64,000 nt of DNA. Source: Methylobacillus glycogenes JCM 2850. Lineage in GTDB: Bacteria > Pseudomonadota > Gammaproteobacteria > Burkholderiales > Methylophilaceae. Position 1 is the stretch's first letter. Each line of letters starts with the position of its first letter. The DNA lies in NCBI RefSeq assembly GCF_000617925.1, contig NZ_BAMT01000006.1, forward strand, positions 62,001-126,000, in the 5' to 3' direction. Below the pieces are notes generated by a model. It worked only from the letters and a program-made list of their open reading frames with translations, searched no databases and was not told the origin of the DNA. Below, piece by piece: positions 45,273 to 54,946 of this stretch. The position numbers and the translations under genes are program-made.

Positions 45273-46512
45273 GGTCCTTACCGGGGAGTAGTTGTCCTTG
45301 ATTCAACTGCAGGGTGGCATGCGCTAAAGGTAGCTGGCGTGCGTCCGCTTGTTGCTGCAGGAATTGATCAATTTGTTGCTGATTTTCTTCGTGAAAAACC
45401 GAACATGTCACGTAGAGCAATTTACCACCCTTTGCCAACAGTCGCCACAAGCCTTGCAAGATCACGGCTTGTTGGCTGGCAAAGGCGGCAATATCCTCAG
45501 GTCTGCGTAGCCATTTGATATCGACATGACGCCTGACGATGCCAGATGCGGTGCAGGGCACATCAGCCAGAATGCGGTCATAGTTAATTTCATTCCACCA
45601 GCTTTGCGGGTCTGCAGCGTCACCTTCTAACAAGGTAGCTTGCAGTTGCAGACGCTCCAGGTTCTGGCTGACGCGGTCCAGGCGCAGGCCGTCGTGGTCC
45701 ACTGCCGTCATAGACACATCGGCAAGCTCAAGCACATGCCCGGTTTTGCCACCAGGCGCGCAACAGGCATCCAGTACTTGCATGCCATCGGCCACATCCA
45801 GCTCAAACGCGGCAAATTGCGCGCCCCAATCCTGTACCGAGGCATGGCCTTGTTCAAAACCCGGCAGACGGCTGACGCCGCAGGGGCGCTCCAGCATGAC
45901 AGCCTGTTTATCCAGGGCATGCGCTTCCAGCCCTGCCTCTTGCAGCGCAGCAATGTAGTTAGCGCTGTCGCCATGACGGCGATTGATGCGCAGCGTCATG
46001 GGTGGGTGCTGGTTGCCTGCTTCCAGCATGGCTTGCCAGGCATCAGGGTACTGTTGCTTAAGCTTGTCTATCCACCATTGCGGATAGGAGTAGCGCGCGT
46101 ATTCATGTTGATCGGCTTTTTGCTCCAGGCTCTCGCGCTGGCGCAGAAAATTGCGCAATACGGCGTTGACCAGACCCTTGGCCCAGCTATTTTTGGAACG
46201 AGATGCCGCTAATACGGCCTGGTTGACCACGGTGTGCGAAGCGGCCTGGTCATAGCAAAGCTGATAAAGACCCACTAGCAGTAAATGGTGAATGGAAGCA
46301 TCGGTGAGCGGTTTTTGCAGCAATTGCTGTAGCAAAGTCTCCAGCCGCGCGTAGTAACGCAAAGTGCCATAGGCAAAATCCTGGCTGGCAGCACGCTGTT
46401 GTTGCGTGATCTTGCTGTTCTTGCGATACAGCTCTTCCAGTACTACCGATAGATTGCGACCATCCAGAACCTGGCCTACCGCCTGTGCTGCTAGTTGTTG
46501 TGCGACTTGCAT
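45235..46512 (-). CDS. rsmB: 16S rRNA (cytosine-967-C5)-methyltransferase
   Basis: Methylates C967 of 16S rRNA. The 425-residue protein has the N-terminal NusB-like domain (QQRAASQDFAYGTLRYY, VGLYQL, VVNQAVLAASRS) and the catalytic domain with SAM motif VLDACCAPGGKTGHVLEL, the Asp-Pro-Cys motif DVPCTASGIVRRHVD and LLYVTCSVFHEEN, so both catalytic cysteines are present. Two bases separate it from htpX, in the usual fmt-htpX-rsmB order. Confidence 0.96.
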   Translation of the reverse strand: MQVAQQLAAQAVGQVLDGRNLSVVLEELYRKNSKITQQQRAASQDFAYGTLRYYARLETLLQQLLQKPLTDASIHHLLLVGLYQLCYDQAASHTVVNQAVLAASRSKNSWAKGLVNAVLRNFLRQRESLEQKADQHEYARYSYPQWWIDKLKQQYPDAWQAMLEAGNQHPPMTLRINRRHGDSANYIAALQEAGLEAHALDKQAVMLERPCGVSRLPGFEQGHASVQDWGAQFAAFELDVADGMQVLDACCAPGGKTGHVLELADVSMTAVDHDGLRLDRVSQNLERLQLQATLLEGDAADPQSWWNEINYDRILADVPCTASGIVRRHVDIKWLRRPEDIAAFASQQAVILQGLWRLLAKGGKLLYVTCSVFHEENQQQIDQFLQQQADARQLPLAHATLQLNQGQLLPGKDHDGFFYALLQKV

Positions 46513-46514
46513 CC

Positions 46515-47353
46515 TTAAACAGCCATCGCCATGAGGCGGGAAATACGTTCCTCAGTATTGGGATGGGTGCTGAACAAGCCTTTAATGCCTTCGCCAGACA
46601 GGGGGTTGATAATCATCATTTGTGCCGTTTCTGGATGTTGTTCTGCGGTTTGCAGAGGAATCTGGTGCGCATAGTTGTGGATCTTCTTTAAGGCAGCCGC
46701 CAAGGCGGTCGGGTCACCGGATATTTCGGCACCACCACGGTCAGCTTCAAACTCGCGCGCTCTGGAAATCGCCATCTGAATCAGCATGGCAGCAATCGGG
46801 GCAACTATCATGATCAGGATAGCCACCGCAGGATGCACGCCACGCTCTCTGTCGTGCGAGAACAGCATGCCAAACTGGGCGATGGAGGAAATAGCCCCGG
46901 CGATGGTCGCGGAAATGGTGGAGATCAGGGTATCCCTGTGCTTGACGTGCGCAAGCTCGTGCGCCATCACGCCACGCAGCTCACGTTGGGTGAGGATGCG
47001 CATGATGCCAGTAGTGGCTGCCACGGCGGCATGTTCGGGATCACGCCCGGTCGCAAAGGCATTGGGCTGGTCTTCATCAATGATATAGACCTTGGGCATG
47101 GGCAATTGCGCGTTCTGCGCCAGTTCCTTGACCATGTTGTAAAACTCGGGTGCAGTGCTGGCATCCACCTCGCGGGCGTTGTACATCTTCAGCACGGCCT
47201 TGTCAGAGAACCAATAGGCGTACACATTCATGGCAGCAGCCAGCAGCAAGGCGATCATCATGCCGCCTGCGCCGCCCAGTGCAGCACCTACCGAACCAAA
47301 CAGCACCACTATCCCCGCCATGAGGATAGTATCTTGAGCCAATTACCTACCAT
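46515..47353 (-). CDS. htpX: Membrane protease HtpX, probable frameshift at the start
   Basis: M48 zinc protease for inner-membrane quality control. About 279 residues: two N-terminal membrane helices ([36 protein letters not shown]), zinc motif [11 protein letters not shown], further helices and the third ligand in [15 protein letters not shown] 47353 has GGAG 6 bases upstream and codes MVGNWLK, which fits the family, but the frame must gain one base near 47331 to continue as [12 protein letters not shown]. The alternative is a TTG start at 47342 with no good ribosome site. Confidence 0.9.
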
Positions 47354-47555
47354 GTTTCACTCCGATCAAAGCATTGTTCAGGGGAGGGCAAGAGCGCCGT
47401 TATCCCGATTTCAAGAACGGCACAGGCCGTTTGCAATCCCTACTTAGATGGCGCTAAAGTCAAAAAATTCAAGCAGATTGCCTGCATGCGCTTGAGGTTT
47501 TGGCCAGATGCCTGCGCATGCCAGACATCCTGTCTGCATGCCTGCGGTTTAATAC

Positions 47556-48484
47556 TCAAAGACTACCGAATTTTTCGCCTATATTGAGCGCATGTCCGGC
47601 GAGAAAGTCCCTGGCTTTGAGGCGTTTGCCTCCTGGCATTTGCAGCTCCAGAATGCGCAGCAAACCGTTGCCGCAACCCACCACAATGCCATCATCCACG
47701 GCCACCACTTCCCCCGCATTAGCCTGACCGGGTAGAGCCTGTGCCAGCCATACCCGGCAGGTTTCGCCATGAAGCTGGGTTTGCGCTACCGGGAATGGGT
47801 TGAAGGCGCGCACCTGACGCGAAAGGTTTTCCGCGCTGTCATGCCAATTGATGGCTGCTTCTGCTTTTTGCAGTTTTTCGGCATAAGTCACCAATGACTC
47901 ATCTTGTGGCTCGGCATCAAGCCTACCCTCTGCCTCAAGCTTATTCAGACTTTGCAGCATCAGGCGTGCGCCAATGTCAGCCAGGCCGTCGTGCAGGGTT
48001 TGCGCAGTATCTTGCTCAGTGATGGGCAGGCTGCCCTTGATGATCATGGCACCTGCATCCAGCGCAGGCACTACTTCCATGATGGTGACACCAGTCTCGG
48101 CATCACCTGCCAGCAGCGAGCGCTGGATAGGGGCTGCGCCACGCCAGCGTGGCAGCAGGGAAGCATGCACATTGAAACAACCATGGCGTGGCATATTGAG
48201 CACGCTGGTGGGAATGATGAGGCCGTAGGCTGCGACCACCATGCATCGGCCTCTTCCGCCGCAATGCGCGCCTGGGCTTCAGCATCTTTCAGGGTTTCAG
48301 GCTGAAACACGGCAATGCCATGTTCCAGTGCCAAGGTTTTCACCGGGCTGGGTTTGAGCTTCATGCCCCGGCCAGCCGGGCGGTCTGGTTGCGTCAGCAC
48401 CAGGCTGACTTCATGTTGAGAGGCGATCAGCGCCGCAAGCGCAGGCACCGCGAAATCCGGGGTTCCGGCATAGATGATTTTCAT
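47556..48484 (-). CDS. fmt: Methionyl-tRNA formyltransferase, one apparent frameshift
   Basis: Formylates initiator Met-tRNA. The repaired protein has 309 residues: [22 protein letters not shown], the folate/catalytic [13 protein letters not shown], and after repair [36 protein letters not shown] with catalytic Asn, His and Asp, then the C-terminal tRNA-binding barrel. The frame breaks near 48243: GATGCATGG read as GATGCCATGG gives [11 protein letters not shown]. Eight bases after def, on the same strand. Confidence 0.95.
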
Positions 48485-48492
48485 GGCAAGCC

Positions 48493-48994
48493 CTAAGCGC
48501 GTTCGCGCTGGCGTTTTTTCAGTTTGTTCTTGATGCGGGATTGCTTGAGGCCGGAGAGATATTCGACAAACACCTTGCCCAGGAGGTGATCAATTTCGTG
48601 CTGTATGCAGACTGCCAGCAGGCCATCTGCTTCCAGGGTGAATTTTTCGCCACGTTCGTTCAGCGCTTCCACCGTGATTGATTCGGCACGGGTGACCACA
48701 TCATAAATACCGGGCACCGACAGGCAGCCTTCTTCATAGTCCTGAGTACCGCACTTGCTGAGTATCTTCGGGTTGATGAATACCTGTAGCTGGCTCTTGT
48801 CCTCGGACAGGTCCATAACGATGACTTGTTTGTGTACATCAACCTGGGTGGCGGCCAGACCTATGCCTGGCGCATCGTACATGGTCTCGGCCATGTCGCG
48901 CACCAGCCGTCTGATCTCGTCATTGACCTCAGTCACTTCAGCAGCGACTTTGTAGAGGCGTGGGTCGGTAGGTAAGGATGTCTAAAATTGCCAT
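48493..48994 (-). CDS. def: Peptide deformylase, apparent two-base loss near the start
   Basis: Removes the formyl group from new proteins. All three family motifs are present: [17 protein letters not shown] and [10 protein letters not shown], giving about 167 residues. The conserved N-terminus [21 protein letters not shown] needs two bases restored near 48967 (observed TACCGACCC). Without them, translation would start at a weaker internal site. The ATG at 48994 has no obvious Shine-Dalgarno sequence. Divergent from the LysM gene. Confidence 0.95.
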
Positions 48995-49088
48995 AACGCT
49001 TGATTGTTTAATAGATAGAATGCAGAATCCAGTGCAAGTTACAGAATATTAATATTAATCTGCGCCAGCAGGCATAAGGTTATGCATT

Positions 49089-50149
49089 ATGTATAGACGC
49101 ATTATAACGCTGCTCCTGCTTTGTTGCCTGATTTTGCCTGCCCAGGCAGATGAGGTGAAGTTGCAGCCCAATTACCCTGAGCGCTATGTGGTCGTGAAGG
49201 GCGATACTTTATGGGGAATCGCAGGCCGATTCTTGAAAGACCCCTGGCAATGGCCACAGGTCTGGAAAATGAATCAGGACCAGATCAAGAATCCACACTG
49301 GATTTACCCAGGGGATGTGGTGGTGCTGGACAACAGCAGCGGATCACCCGAACTGCGCTTGCTCAAGCAGACTGTGGCTAATCCTACGGTCACCGTGCAG
49401 CCTGATATTCGCACCGAGAAACTCAATGCTGAAGCGATTCCGACCATCGCTCCCAATATCATTGCGCCTTTCCTCAGTCAGCCACTGATCATAGAGAGCA
49501 CAGCGCTGAAGCAAGCGCCTACCGTGATTTCAGGTACAGAAAATCGCGTGATACTGAGTCCGGGTTCGCGTGTCTATGTCGATAAAATCCCAGAAGGCGA
49601 GGCGACCTTATGGAATATCTACAGACCGGGTAAAACCTACGTTGACCCTGAAACCAAGGCCATACTCGGCACCGAGGCCATTTACCTTGGCGATGCGCGC
49701 ATCACCAAATATGGCGAGCCAGCCAGTGGTGAGATAGTCAGAGCAAGGAAGAAATCTTTGCCAATGACAAGCTGGTGGCAGCCCCAGAAACCCTGCAAAC
49801 CAACTTTATCCCACGCGCGCCTGGCGGTGAGATTAAAGGCAGAATCTTATCTATTTATGGCGGGCTGGCAGAAGCGGGCAGTAATACCATCATCGCTATC
49901 AGTGGCGGTGAAGCCGCTGGCCTGGAGCAAGGCCATGTGCTGGCGATCAACCGCAATGGCCGTGTGATCAAGAACCCCAAGTACGATAAGAATGACAAGG
50001 AAAAATCCAAGGAGCCGGAAAACATCAAGCTGCCGAATGAGCGTATTGGTTTAGCCATGGTGTTCCGTACCTTTGACAAGATTTCCTATGCCCTCATCAT
50101 GCAGGCCACAGAGCCAGTCAATGTGCTGGATATTGTGGAATCGCCATAA
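49089..50149 (+). CDS. LysM-domain secreted protein, one apparent frameshift
   Basis: About 353 residues after repair. Signal peptide MYRRIITLLLLCCLILPAQA, then a LysM domain at about 30-80 (RYVVVKGDTLWGIAGRFLKDP, WKMNQDQIKNPHWIYPGD) for binding peptidoglycan. The long C-terminal region has no known motif to me, and includes a Gly-containing segment SIYGGLAEAGSNTI followed by a Lys/Asp-rich stretch. The frame breaks near 49745; GCAAGG read as GCCAAGG gives VRAKEEIFANDKL. It precedes dprA, a widespread order (LysM, dprA, smg). Confidence 0.9.
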
Positions 50150-50158
50150 GTAGTACTC

Positions 50159-51248
50159 ATGCAACGGAAGCCGGACTCTGGGTAAACCTGAGTCTGGTGC
50201 CCGGTCTAGGCCCGCAAGCCATGTGCCAGCTTCTGGCGGCATTGGGCTCTCCTGAACAAATCTATGCCACCTCCAGGCAACGGCTGCGCGATTACCTGCC
50301 AGAAGCTGTTGCCAATGCTATCGCCGCTGGCCCCAATGCCGATATTACAGACCAGATACAAAGCTGGCTGCAGCAAGAGGGTAATGCACTGGTGACGCTG
50401 GCAGATGCTGCTTATCCTCGCTTACTACTCGATATCTCCAATCCTCCGCCCTTGCTCTATGCCAAAGGTGAGTTGTCATTACTCAATGCGCCATCCCTGG
50501 CGATAGTGGGTAGCCGCAGTGCCAGTGCGCAAGGTGAAAAAAATGCAGAACAGTTTGCTGGTGCTTTGAGCCAGAGCGGTTTTTGCATCGTCAGTGGCAT
50601 GGCGCTAGGTATAGATGCGGCCGCGCATAGAGGGGCTTTGCAGGCAGGGGGCAGCACGATAGCCGTGGTGGGCACGGGTCTTGATATCGTCTATCCCGCT
50701 CGCAACCGACAATTGGCGCACCAGATTGCCAGTCAGGGCCTGATCATTTCCGAGTTTGCCCTGGGTACGCCGTCAATAGCGAAGAATTTCCCCAGACGCA
50801 ATCGCATCATCAGTGGCCTCAGCCAAGGTTGCCTGGTGTAGAGGCTAATTTGCAAAGTGGCTCCTTGATTACGGCACGTCTGGCTTTGGAGCAAGGGCGT
50901 GAAGTGTTTGCAATTCCCGGCTCTATCCATTCACCACAGGCCAAGGGCTGTCATCAATTGATCAAGCAAGGAGCCAAGCTGGTAGATGACATGGGGGATA
51001 TTCTTGCCGAGCTGGGCGGTATGCATGGGCATAAGTCAGGCGCAAGCAAGGCCAGGCGGGTGCAGCAAGCAACCGCAGAGTCAGATTCGCCGCTGCTGAA
51101 AGCACTGGGCTTTGAGCCGATTTCTTTGGACACTTTAGTGGAGCAAAGCGGCTTGACGGTTGAAGACCTTTCGGCCATGCTGTTGGTGCTGGAGTTGGAA
51201 GGTCAAGTAACCTCTCTACCGGGAGGGCGTTTCCAGCGCATCGCCTAA
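50159..51248 (+). CDS. dprA: DNA-processing protein DprA, two apparent frameshifts
   Basis: Loads RecA on incoming single-stranded DNA during transformation. About 363 residues after repair: N-terminal helical part (WVNLSLVPGLGPQAMCQLL), the Rossmann-fold core (LAIVGSRSASAQGEKNAE, SGMALGIDAAAHRGAL, AVVGTGLDIVYPARN, NFPRRNRIISGLS, VVEANLQSGSLITARLAL, VFAIPGSI) and a C-terminal winged-helix. One base is missing near 50837 (observed TGGTGTAGAG); another near 50164 would connect the conserved start to ATG 50159, since the dprA frame itself has no start before GTG 50197. Confidence 0.94.
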
Positions 51249-51354
51249 CTCTGTGAATGATGAACGAGACATGATGGCGATTCTTGCAAGTTGAACTGCC
51301 TAGTATGAGTTGATTGTGATCAGAGTCACCCGGGTCATTTTGATTGGGGAATGT

Positions 51355-51807
51355 ATGTTCGAAGTCCTGGTGTACATGTTTGAAAATTACTTTGAAGCAG
51401 ATATCCATCCCGACCACGATACACTTTCAAAAGAACTATTTGCCGCTGGATTTGACCAGGATGACATTAATGGCGCGTTTGATTGGTATAACGCACTGGA
51501 AGCCATGTCCGAAGTCAGTGAATCCCAGCTCAGCCCGCTGAGCCTGAGAATTTACAGCGATATCGAAACCAAAAAACTCAGTAGTGAAAGCCTGAGCTTC
51601 ATGATGTTCCTGGAGCAAGCGGGTATTTTGACGCCTGGCCAGCGCGAATTGGTGATCGACAGGGCGCTTGCCCTGCCGCAAGCCGAGATCGGGCTGGAGG
51701 AAACCCGCTGGATAGTGCTGATGGCCTTATGGAACCAGGACAAGGCCAGTGATTATCTCTTTGTTGAAGACGCCATGTTCAACGACAATCGCTCCACGCT
51801 TCACTAG
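51355..51807 (+). CDS. smg: Smg family protein (DUF494)
   Basis: A 150-residue protein of the Smg/DUF494 family, found between dprA and topA in many proteobacteria; no known activity. It begins MFEVLVYMFENYFEADIHP and has EAMSEVSESQLSPLSLRIYS and a C-terminal ALWNQDKASDYLFVEDAMF, all as in relatives. GGGGA precedes ATG 51355. topA does not follow; metF converges instead. Confidence 0.92.
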   Translation: MFEVLVYMFENYFEADIHPDHDTLSKELFAAGFDQDDINGAFDWYNALEAMSEVSESQLSPLSLRIYSDIETKKLSSESLSFMMFLEQAGILTPGQRELVIDRALALPQAEIGLEETRWIVLMALWNQDKASDYLFVEDAMFNDNRSTLH

Positions 51808-51863
51808 TTTTTGGCACTAGACTTTTGGCAATAGGCTTTTGCTCTAAAAGGCCTGACAATTAG

Positions 51864-51895
51864 CGTAAAAAAACCAGGGGCCAAGCCCCTGGTTT
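51864..51895 (-). terminator. Terminator of metF
   Basis: A perfect 11-base stem (AAACCAGGGGC, loop CAA, GCCCCTGGTTT). On the minus strand seven T residues follow, so it mainly ends metF; it also lies 57 bases after smg. Confidence 0.85.
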
Positions 51896-51952
51896 GTATC
51901 ATTGCCTCACCTGCTTTAGTTACGCGCTATTCACAGATGAAATAATGCAGTG

Positions 51953-52802
51953 TTACTTGCCCGTGCGCTTTTCAACGCCCAGGCGGTCAAGAATGTTGCT
52001 AATGGTACCTGCCTGATTCAAGGTGTAGAAATGCAGGCCGGGCACACCGCCAGCAATCAGTTGTTCGCACAAATCCTGCACCACATCACTGCCAAAATCA
52101 CGCAACGACGCCAGGTCATCACCAAAATCCTGCAATCTCAAGCGTAACCAGCGCGGGATTTCTGCCCCGCATACACTGGAGAACCGCGCCAGTTGGGTGA
52201 AATTGTAGATAGCATGACGCCGGGTACGATGGGAATATCTATGCCCAGGCTGTTGGCCTGATCCACAAACTGGAAATAGGCATCCGCATTGTAGAAATAT
52301 TGCGTGATGGCGGCATTGGCACCAGCCGCCACCTTGTGCTTGAAGTATTGCAGATCAGCATTGGGTGAGCGGGATTCCGGATGAAATTCCGGATAGGCGG
52401 CTACTTCAATCTGGAAGTGATCACCAGTTTCTTCGCGGATAAAAGCTACCAGCTCGCTGGCGTAACGGAAATCCCCGGTACTGACTTCGCCAGAGGGAAT
52501 ATCACCGCGCAAAGCCACCAGACGCTTGATGCCATGGGCCTGGTAATCTTGCAGCAATTGACGGATTTCAGCCTTGCTGGCGGAAATGCAGGATAAATGC
52601 GGTGCACCTTCAGCCCCGGCTTGCTGAATATCCAGCACGGTTTCCAGCGTGCGGTCACGCGTAGAGCCACCTGCGCCAAAGGTCACGGAAAAGAACTTGG
52701 CTGGTAGGCGGAAAACTGCTCGCGTGCCTGGCGTAACTTGGCCATGCCCTCCGGGGTTTTCGGCGGGAAAAATTCAAAACTGATATCAGGTAAAGAGCTC
52801 AT
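51953..52802 (-). CDS. metF: 5,10-methylenetetrahydrofolate reductase, two apparent frameshifts
   Basis: Makes 5-methyl-THF for methionine synthesis. The repaired 283-residue protein starts MSSLPDISFEFFPPKTPEGM and has the catalytic Glu in SFEFFPP, TFGAGGSTRDRTLE, LVALRGDIP, AAYPEFHPES with FAD contacts, ITQYFYNADAY and HFYTLNQAG at the end. Frames are lost near 52699 (observed CAGCCAAGT, expected Pro-Lys) and near 52211 (ATGCTAT, should be ATGCCTAT, giving VMPIYNFTQL). It converges with smg and is the third methyl-cycle gene in the window. Confidence 0.94.
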
Positions 52803-52829
52803 ATTGTTCTGTCTATAACGATGGCGAGA

Positions 52830-53177
52830 TTAATCCTTGTCACCCAGCACCAGGGCAATCAGCATCCAGGAAATCAGGCTGTAGAGTATGGCACCTATGA
52901 TGCCAGCCAGCAGGCTTTGTACCTCGAAGCCATTGAGCAGGTGGCCGACAAAGAAGAACAGCAGACCATTGATCACCAGCAGGAACAGCCCCAGGGTCAC
53001 TACTGTGACTGGTAAGGTCAGAATCACCAGAATAGGGCGTATCAGCAGATTGACCAGGCCGATCACAGCGGCAGCGATCAATGCCCCGCCTATGCCGGAC
53101 ACATGAATTGACGGCACGATATAGGCCACAGCCAACAATGCCAGGGCATTGAGTAACCAGACGATCAAGAGTTTCAT
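52830..53177 (-). CDS. Phage holin family (PF04020) membrane protein
   Basis: A 115-residue protein with four membrane segments (LLIVWLLNALALLAVAYIV, IGGALIAAAVIGLVNLLI, LTLPVTVVTLGLFLLVINGLL, LLAGIIGAILYSLISWMLIALVL), matching the PF04020 family named for a holin-like shape but found as a chromosomal gene in many bacteria. No lysis genes are near. The ATG at 53177 begins the conserved MKLLIVWLLNALAL. Often located beside ahcY and metF, as here; function not known. Confidence 0.87.
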   Translation of the reverse strand: MKLLIVWLLNALALLAVAYIVPSIHVSGIGGALIAAAVIGLVNLLIRPILVILTLPVTVVTLGLFLLVINGLLFFFVGHLLNGFEVQSLLAGIIGAILYSLISWMLIALVLGDKD

Positions 53178-53250
53178 GATGTTGCTCCAGTCATGCGCCC
53201 GGCATGCCGGGCGCGTTACGGGGTTTAGTTGTGAGTGCCTAGTAATGGTA

Positions 53251-54657
53251 CTAGTAACGGTAATGATCAGCCTTGTAAGGGCCAGCCTTAGAGACACCGA
53301 TATAGGCAGCCTGTTGATCTGTCAGTTCGGTCAGCACGGCATTGAGCTTCTTCAGCTGCAAACGTGCGACTTTTTCATCCAGATGCTTGGGCAGAGTGTA
53401 AACGCCGACTGGGTACTGGTCAGCACGGGTGTACAGCTCGATCTGGGCGATAGTCTGGTTAGCAAAGGATGAAGACATCACATAGCTTGGGTGACCAGTG
53501 CCGCAGCCGAGATTCACCAAGCGACCCTTGGCCAGCAAGATGATGCGCTTGCCATCAGGGAAGATGACGTGGTCGACCTGGGGCTTGATTTCTTCCCACT
53601 GGCACTTGGCTTCCAGTGAGGCGACATCGATTTCGTTATCAAAGTGACCGATATTGCAGACGATGGATTGATCCTTCATCTTGGCCATGTGGTCGTAAGT
53701 GATGACGTGGAAATTGCCAGTGGTGGTGACAAAGATGTCAGCATGCTCAGCCGCATATTCCATGGTCACAACACGATAACCTTCCATCGCGGCTTGCAGC
53801 GCGCAGATTGGGTCAATTTCTGTTACCCAAACCTGGGCAGAAAGTGCGCGCAGCGCCTGGGCAGAGCCCTTGCCCACGTCACCATAACCACAGACTACGG
53901 CAACCTTGCCCGCGATCATGACATCGGTGGCACGCTTGATGCCATCAACCAGGGATTCACGGCAGCCATACAAATTGTCGAACTTGGACTTGGTGACGGA
54001 ATCGTTGACGTTGATCGCGGGGAATTTCAAATCGCCGCGCTCATGCATTTGATAGAGGCGATGTACGCCAGTGGTGGTTTCTTCGGTAACGCCCTGGATT
54101 TTCTCCAGACGTACGGAGTACCAGGTCGGGTCTTGAGCAATCTTGGCCTTGATTGCAGCGAAGAGTATGGTTTCTTCTTCAGAGCTGGGGCTGGACAGCA
54201 CGGCCAGATCTTTTTCTGCCTTGGCACCGAGATGCAGCAGCAGCGTGGCATCACCACCATCATCCAGAATCATGTTGGAGTAACCGCCATCGGCCCATTC
54301 GAAAATGCGGTGGGTGTAGTCCCAGTACTCGGTCAGGGTTTCGCCCTTGACCGCAAATACTGGCACGCCAGACTCGGCAATCGCGGCTGCGGCATGGTCT
54401 TGGGTGGAAAAGATATTGCAGGAAGCCCAGCGCACTTCGGCACCCAGATCCACTAGGGTCTCAATCAGCACGGCGGTTTGAATGGTCATGTGCAGGCTGC
54501 CAGTGATGCGCGCGCCACGCAGCGGCTTGGTGGTGGCGTACTCTTCACGTATGGCCATCAGGCCTGGCATTTCGGTTTCTGCAATTTTGATTTCCTTGCG
54601 GCCCCACTCGGCCAGGGAAATATCGGCAATGATGTAATCTTGAGCCACGGTATTCAT
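53251..54657 (-). CDS. ahcY: S-adenosylhomocysteine hydrolase
   Basis: Splits SAH into adenosine and homocysteine and keeps methyltransferases active. The 468-residue protein has [31 protein letters not shown], the catalytic region [18 protein letters not shown]-binding [17 protein letters not shown], and the C-terminal KADHYRY that completes the NAD site. Full length. Start: ATG 54657 is directly next to AGAAGG, whereas GTG 54648 is 9 bases away from it, so initiation could be at either. Controlled by the SAH riboswitch upstream. Confidence 0.97.
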   Translation of the reverse strand: MNTVAQDYIIADISLAEWGRKEIKIAETEMPGLMAIREEYATTKPLRGARITGSLHMTIQTAVLIETLVDLGAEVRWASCNIFSTQDHAAAAIAESGVPVFAVKGETLTEYWDYTHRIFEWADGGYSNMILDDGGDATLLLHLGAKAEKDLAVLSSPSSEEETILFAAIKAKIAQDPTWYSVRLEKIQGVTEETTTGVHRLYQMHERGDLKFPAINVNDSVTKSKFDNLYGCRESLVDGIKRATDVMIAGKVAVVCGYGDVGKGSAQALRALSAQVWVTEIDPICALQAAMEGYRVVTMEYAAEHADIFVTTTGNFHVITYDHMAKMKDQSIVCNIGHFDNEIDVASLEAKCQWEEIKPQVDHVIFPDGKRIILLAKGRLVNLGCGTGHPSYVMSSSFANQTIAQIELYTRADQYPVGVYTLPKHLDEKVARLQLKKLNAVLTELTDQQAAYIGVSKAGPYKADHYRY

Positions 54658-54670
54658 CCTTCTCAGCGTT

Positions 54671-54709
54671 TGGCGACATGGTAGCGATAAGTTACCGACA
54701 ATGTCGCGA
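54671..54709 (-). other. Nested hairpin between the SAH riboswitch and ahcY
   Basis: GCGACAT and ATGTCGC can close a stem around an inner GGTA/TTACC stem. It ends about 13 bases before the ahcY ribosome site. It could be part of the expression platform; no U run follows. Confidence 0.4.
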
Positions 54710-54789
54710 TGGAATGTGTGGCCAGCAGGGAAGGGAGGCTTGGAAGTGCAAGGTTTCACCATCATCCCGTGACTGGCACGTATCAATCT

Positions 54790-54868
54790 GGTGAACGCCG
54801 TTCACGCGCTTGAGTGCGCGTCAACCGAGCCTGGGGAGGGTGTCCATCCTTGCAACGTTCCTCGGTAG
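54790..54868 (-). promoter_or_regulatory. S-adenosylhomocysteine riboswitch
   Basis: The minus strand contains CCGAGGAACGTTGCAAGGA, then CCCAGGCTCGGTTGAC, a GC-rich arm (GCGCAC, CAAGCGCGTG) and AACGGCGTTCACC, the conserved pieces of the SAH aptamer with its P1 stem CCGAG/CTCGG and the pseudoknot partner in AACGGCG. It is 120 bases upstream of ahcY. SAH binding turns expression on in characterised examples. Confidence 0.93.
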
Positions 54869-54875
54869 AGCGGGC

Positions 54876-54903
54876 ATTATAGTGGGTTTGATCAGGTTTG
54901 TAA
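54876..54903 (-). promoter_or_regulatory. Promoter of the SAH riboswitch and ahcY
   Basis: On the minus strand TTACAA (54903-54898), 16-base spacer, TATAAT (54881-54876). The likely first transcribed base lies at about 54869, right at the start of the aptamer. Confidence 0.7.
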
Positions 54904-54946
54904 CCGTCTGCTGAATGCTTGCTGCAGACTGAGATAGCGGCTGCTA

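Noticed and set aside
52830..53177. A prophage marker, because of the holin family name
   Set aside because: The family is mostly chromosomal, and there are no phage genes anywhere near.
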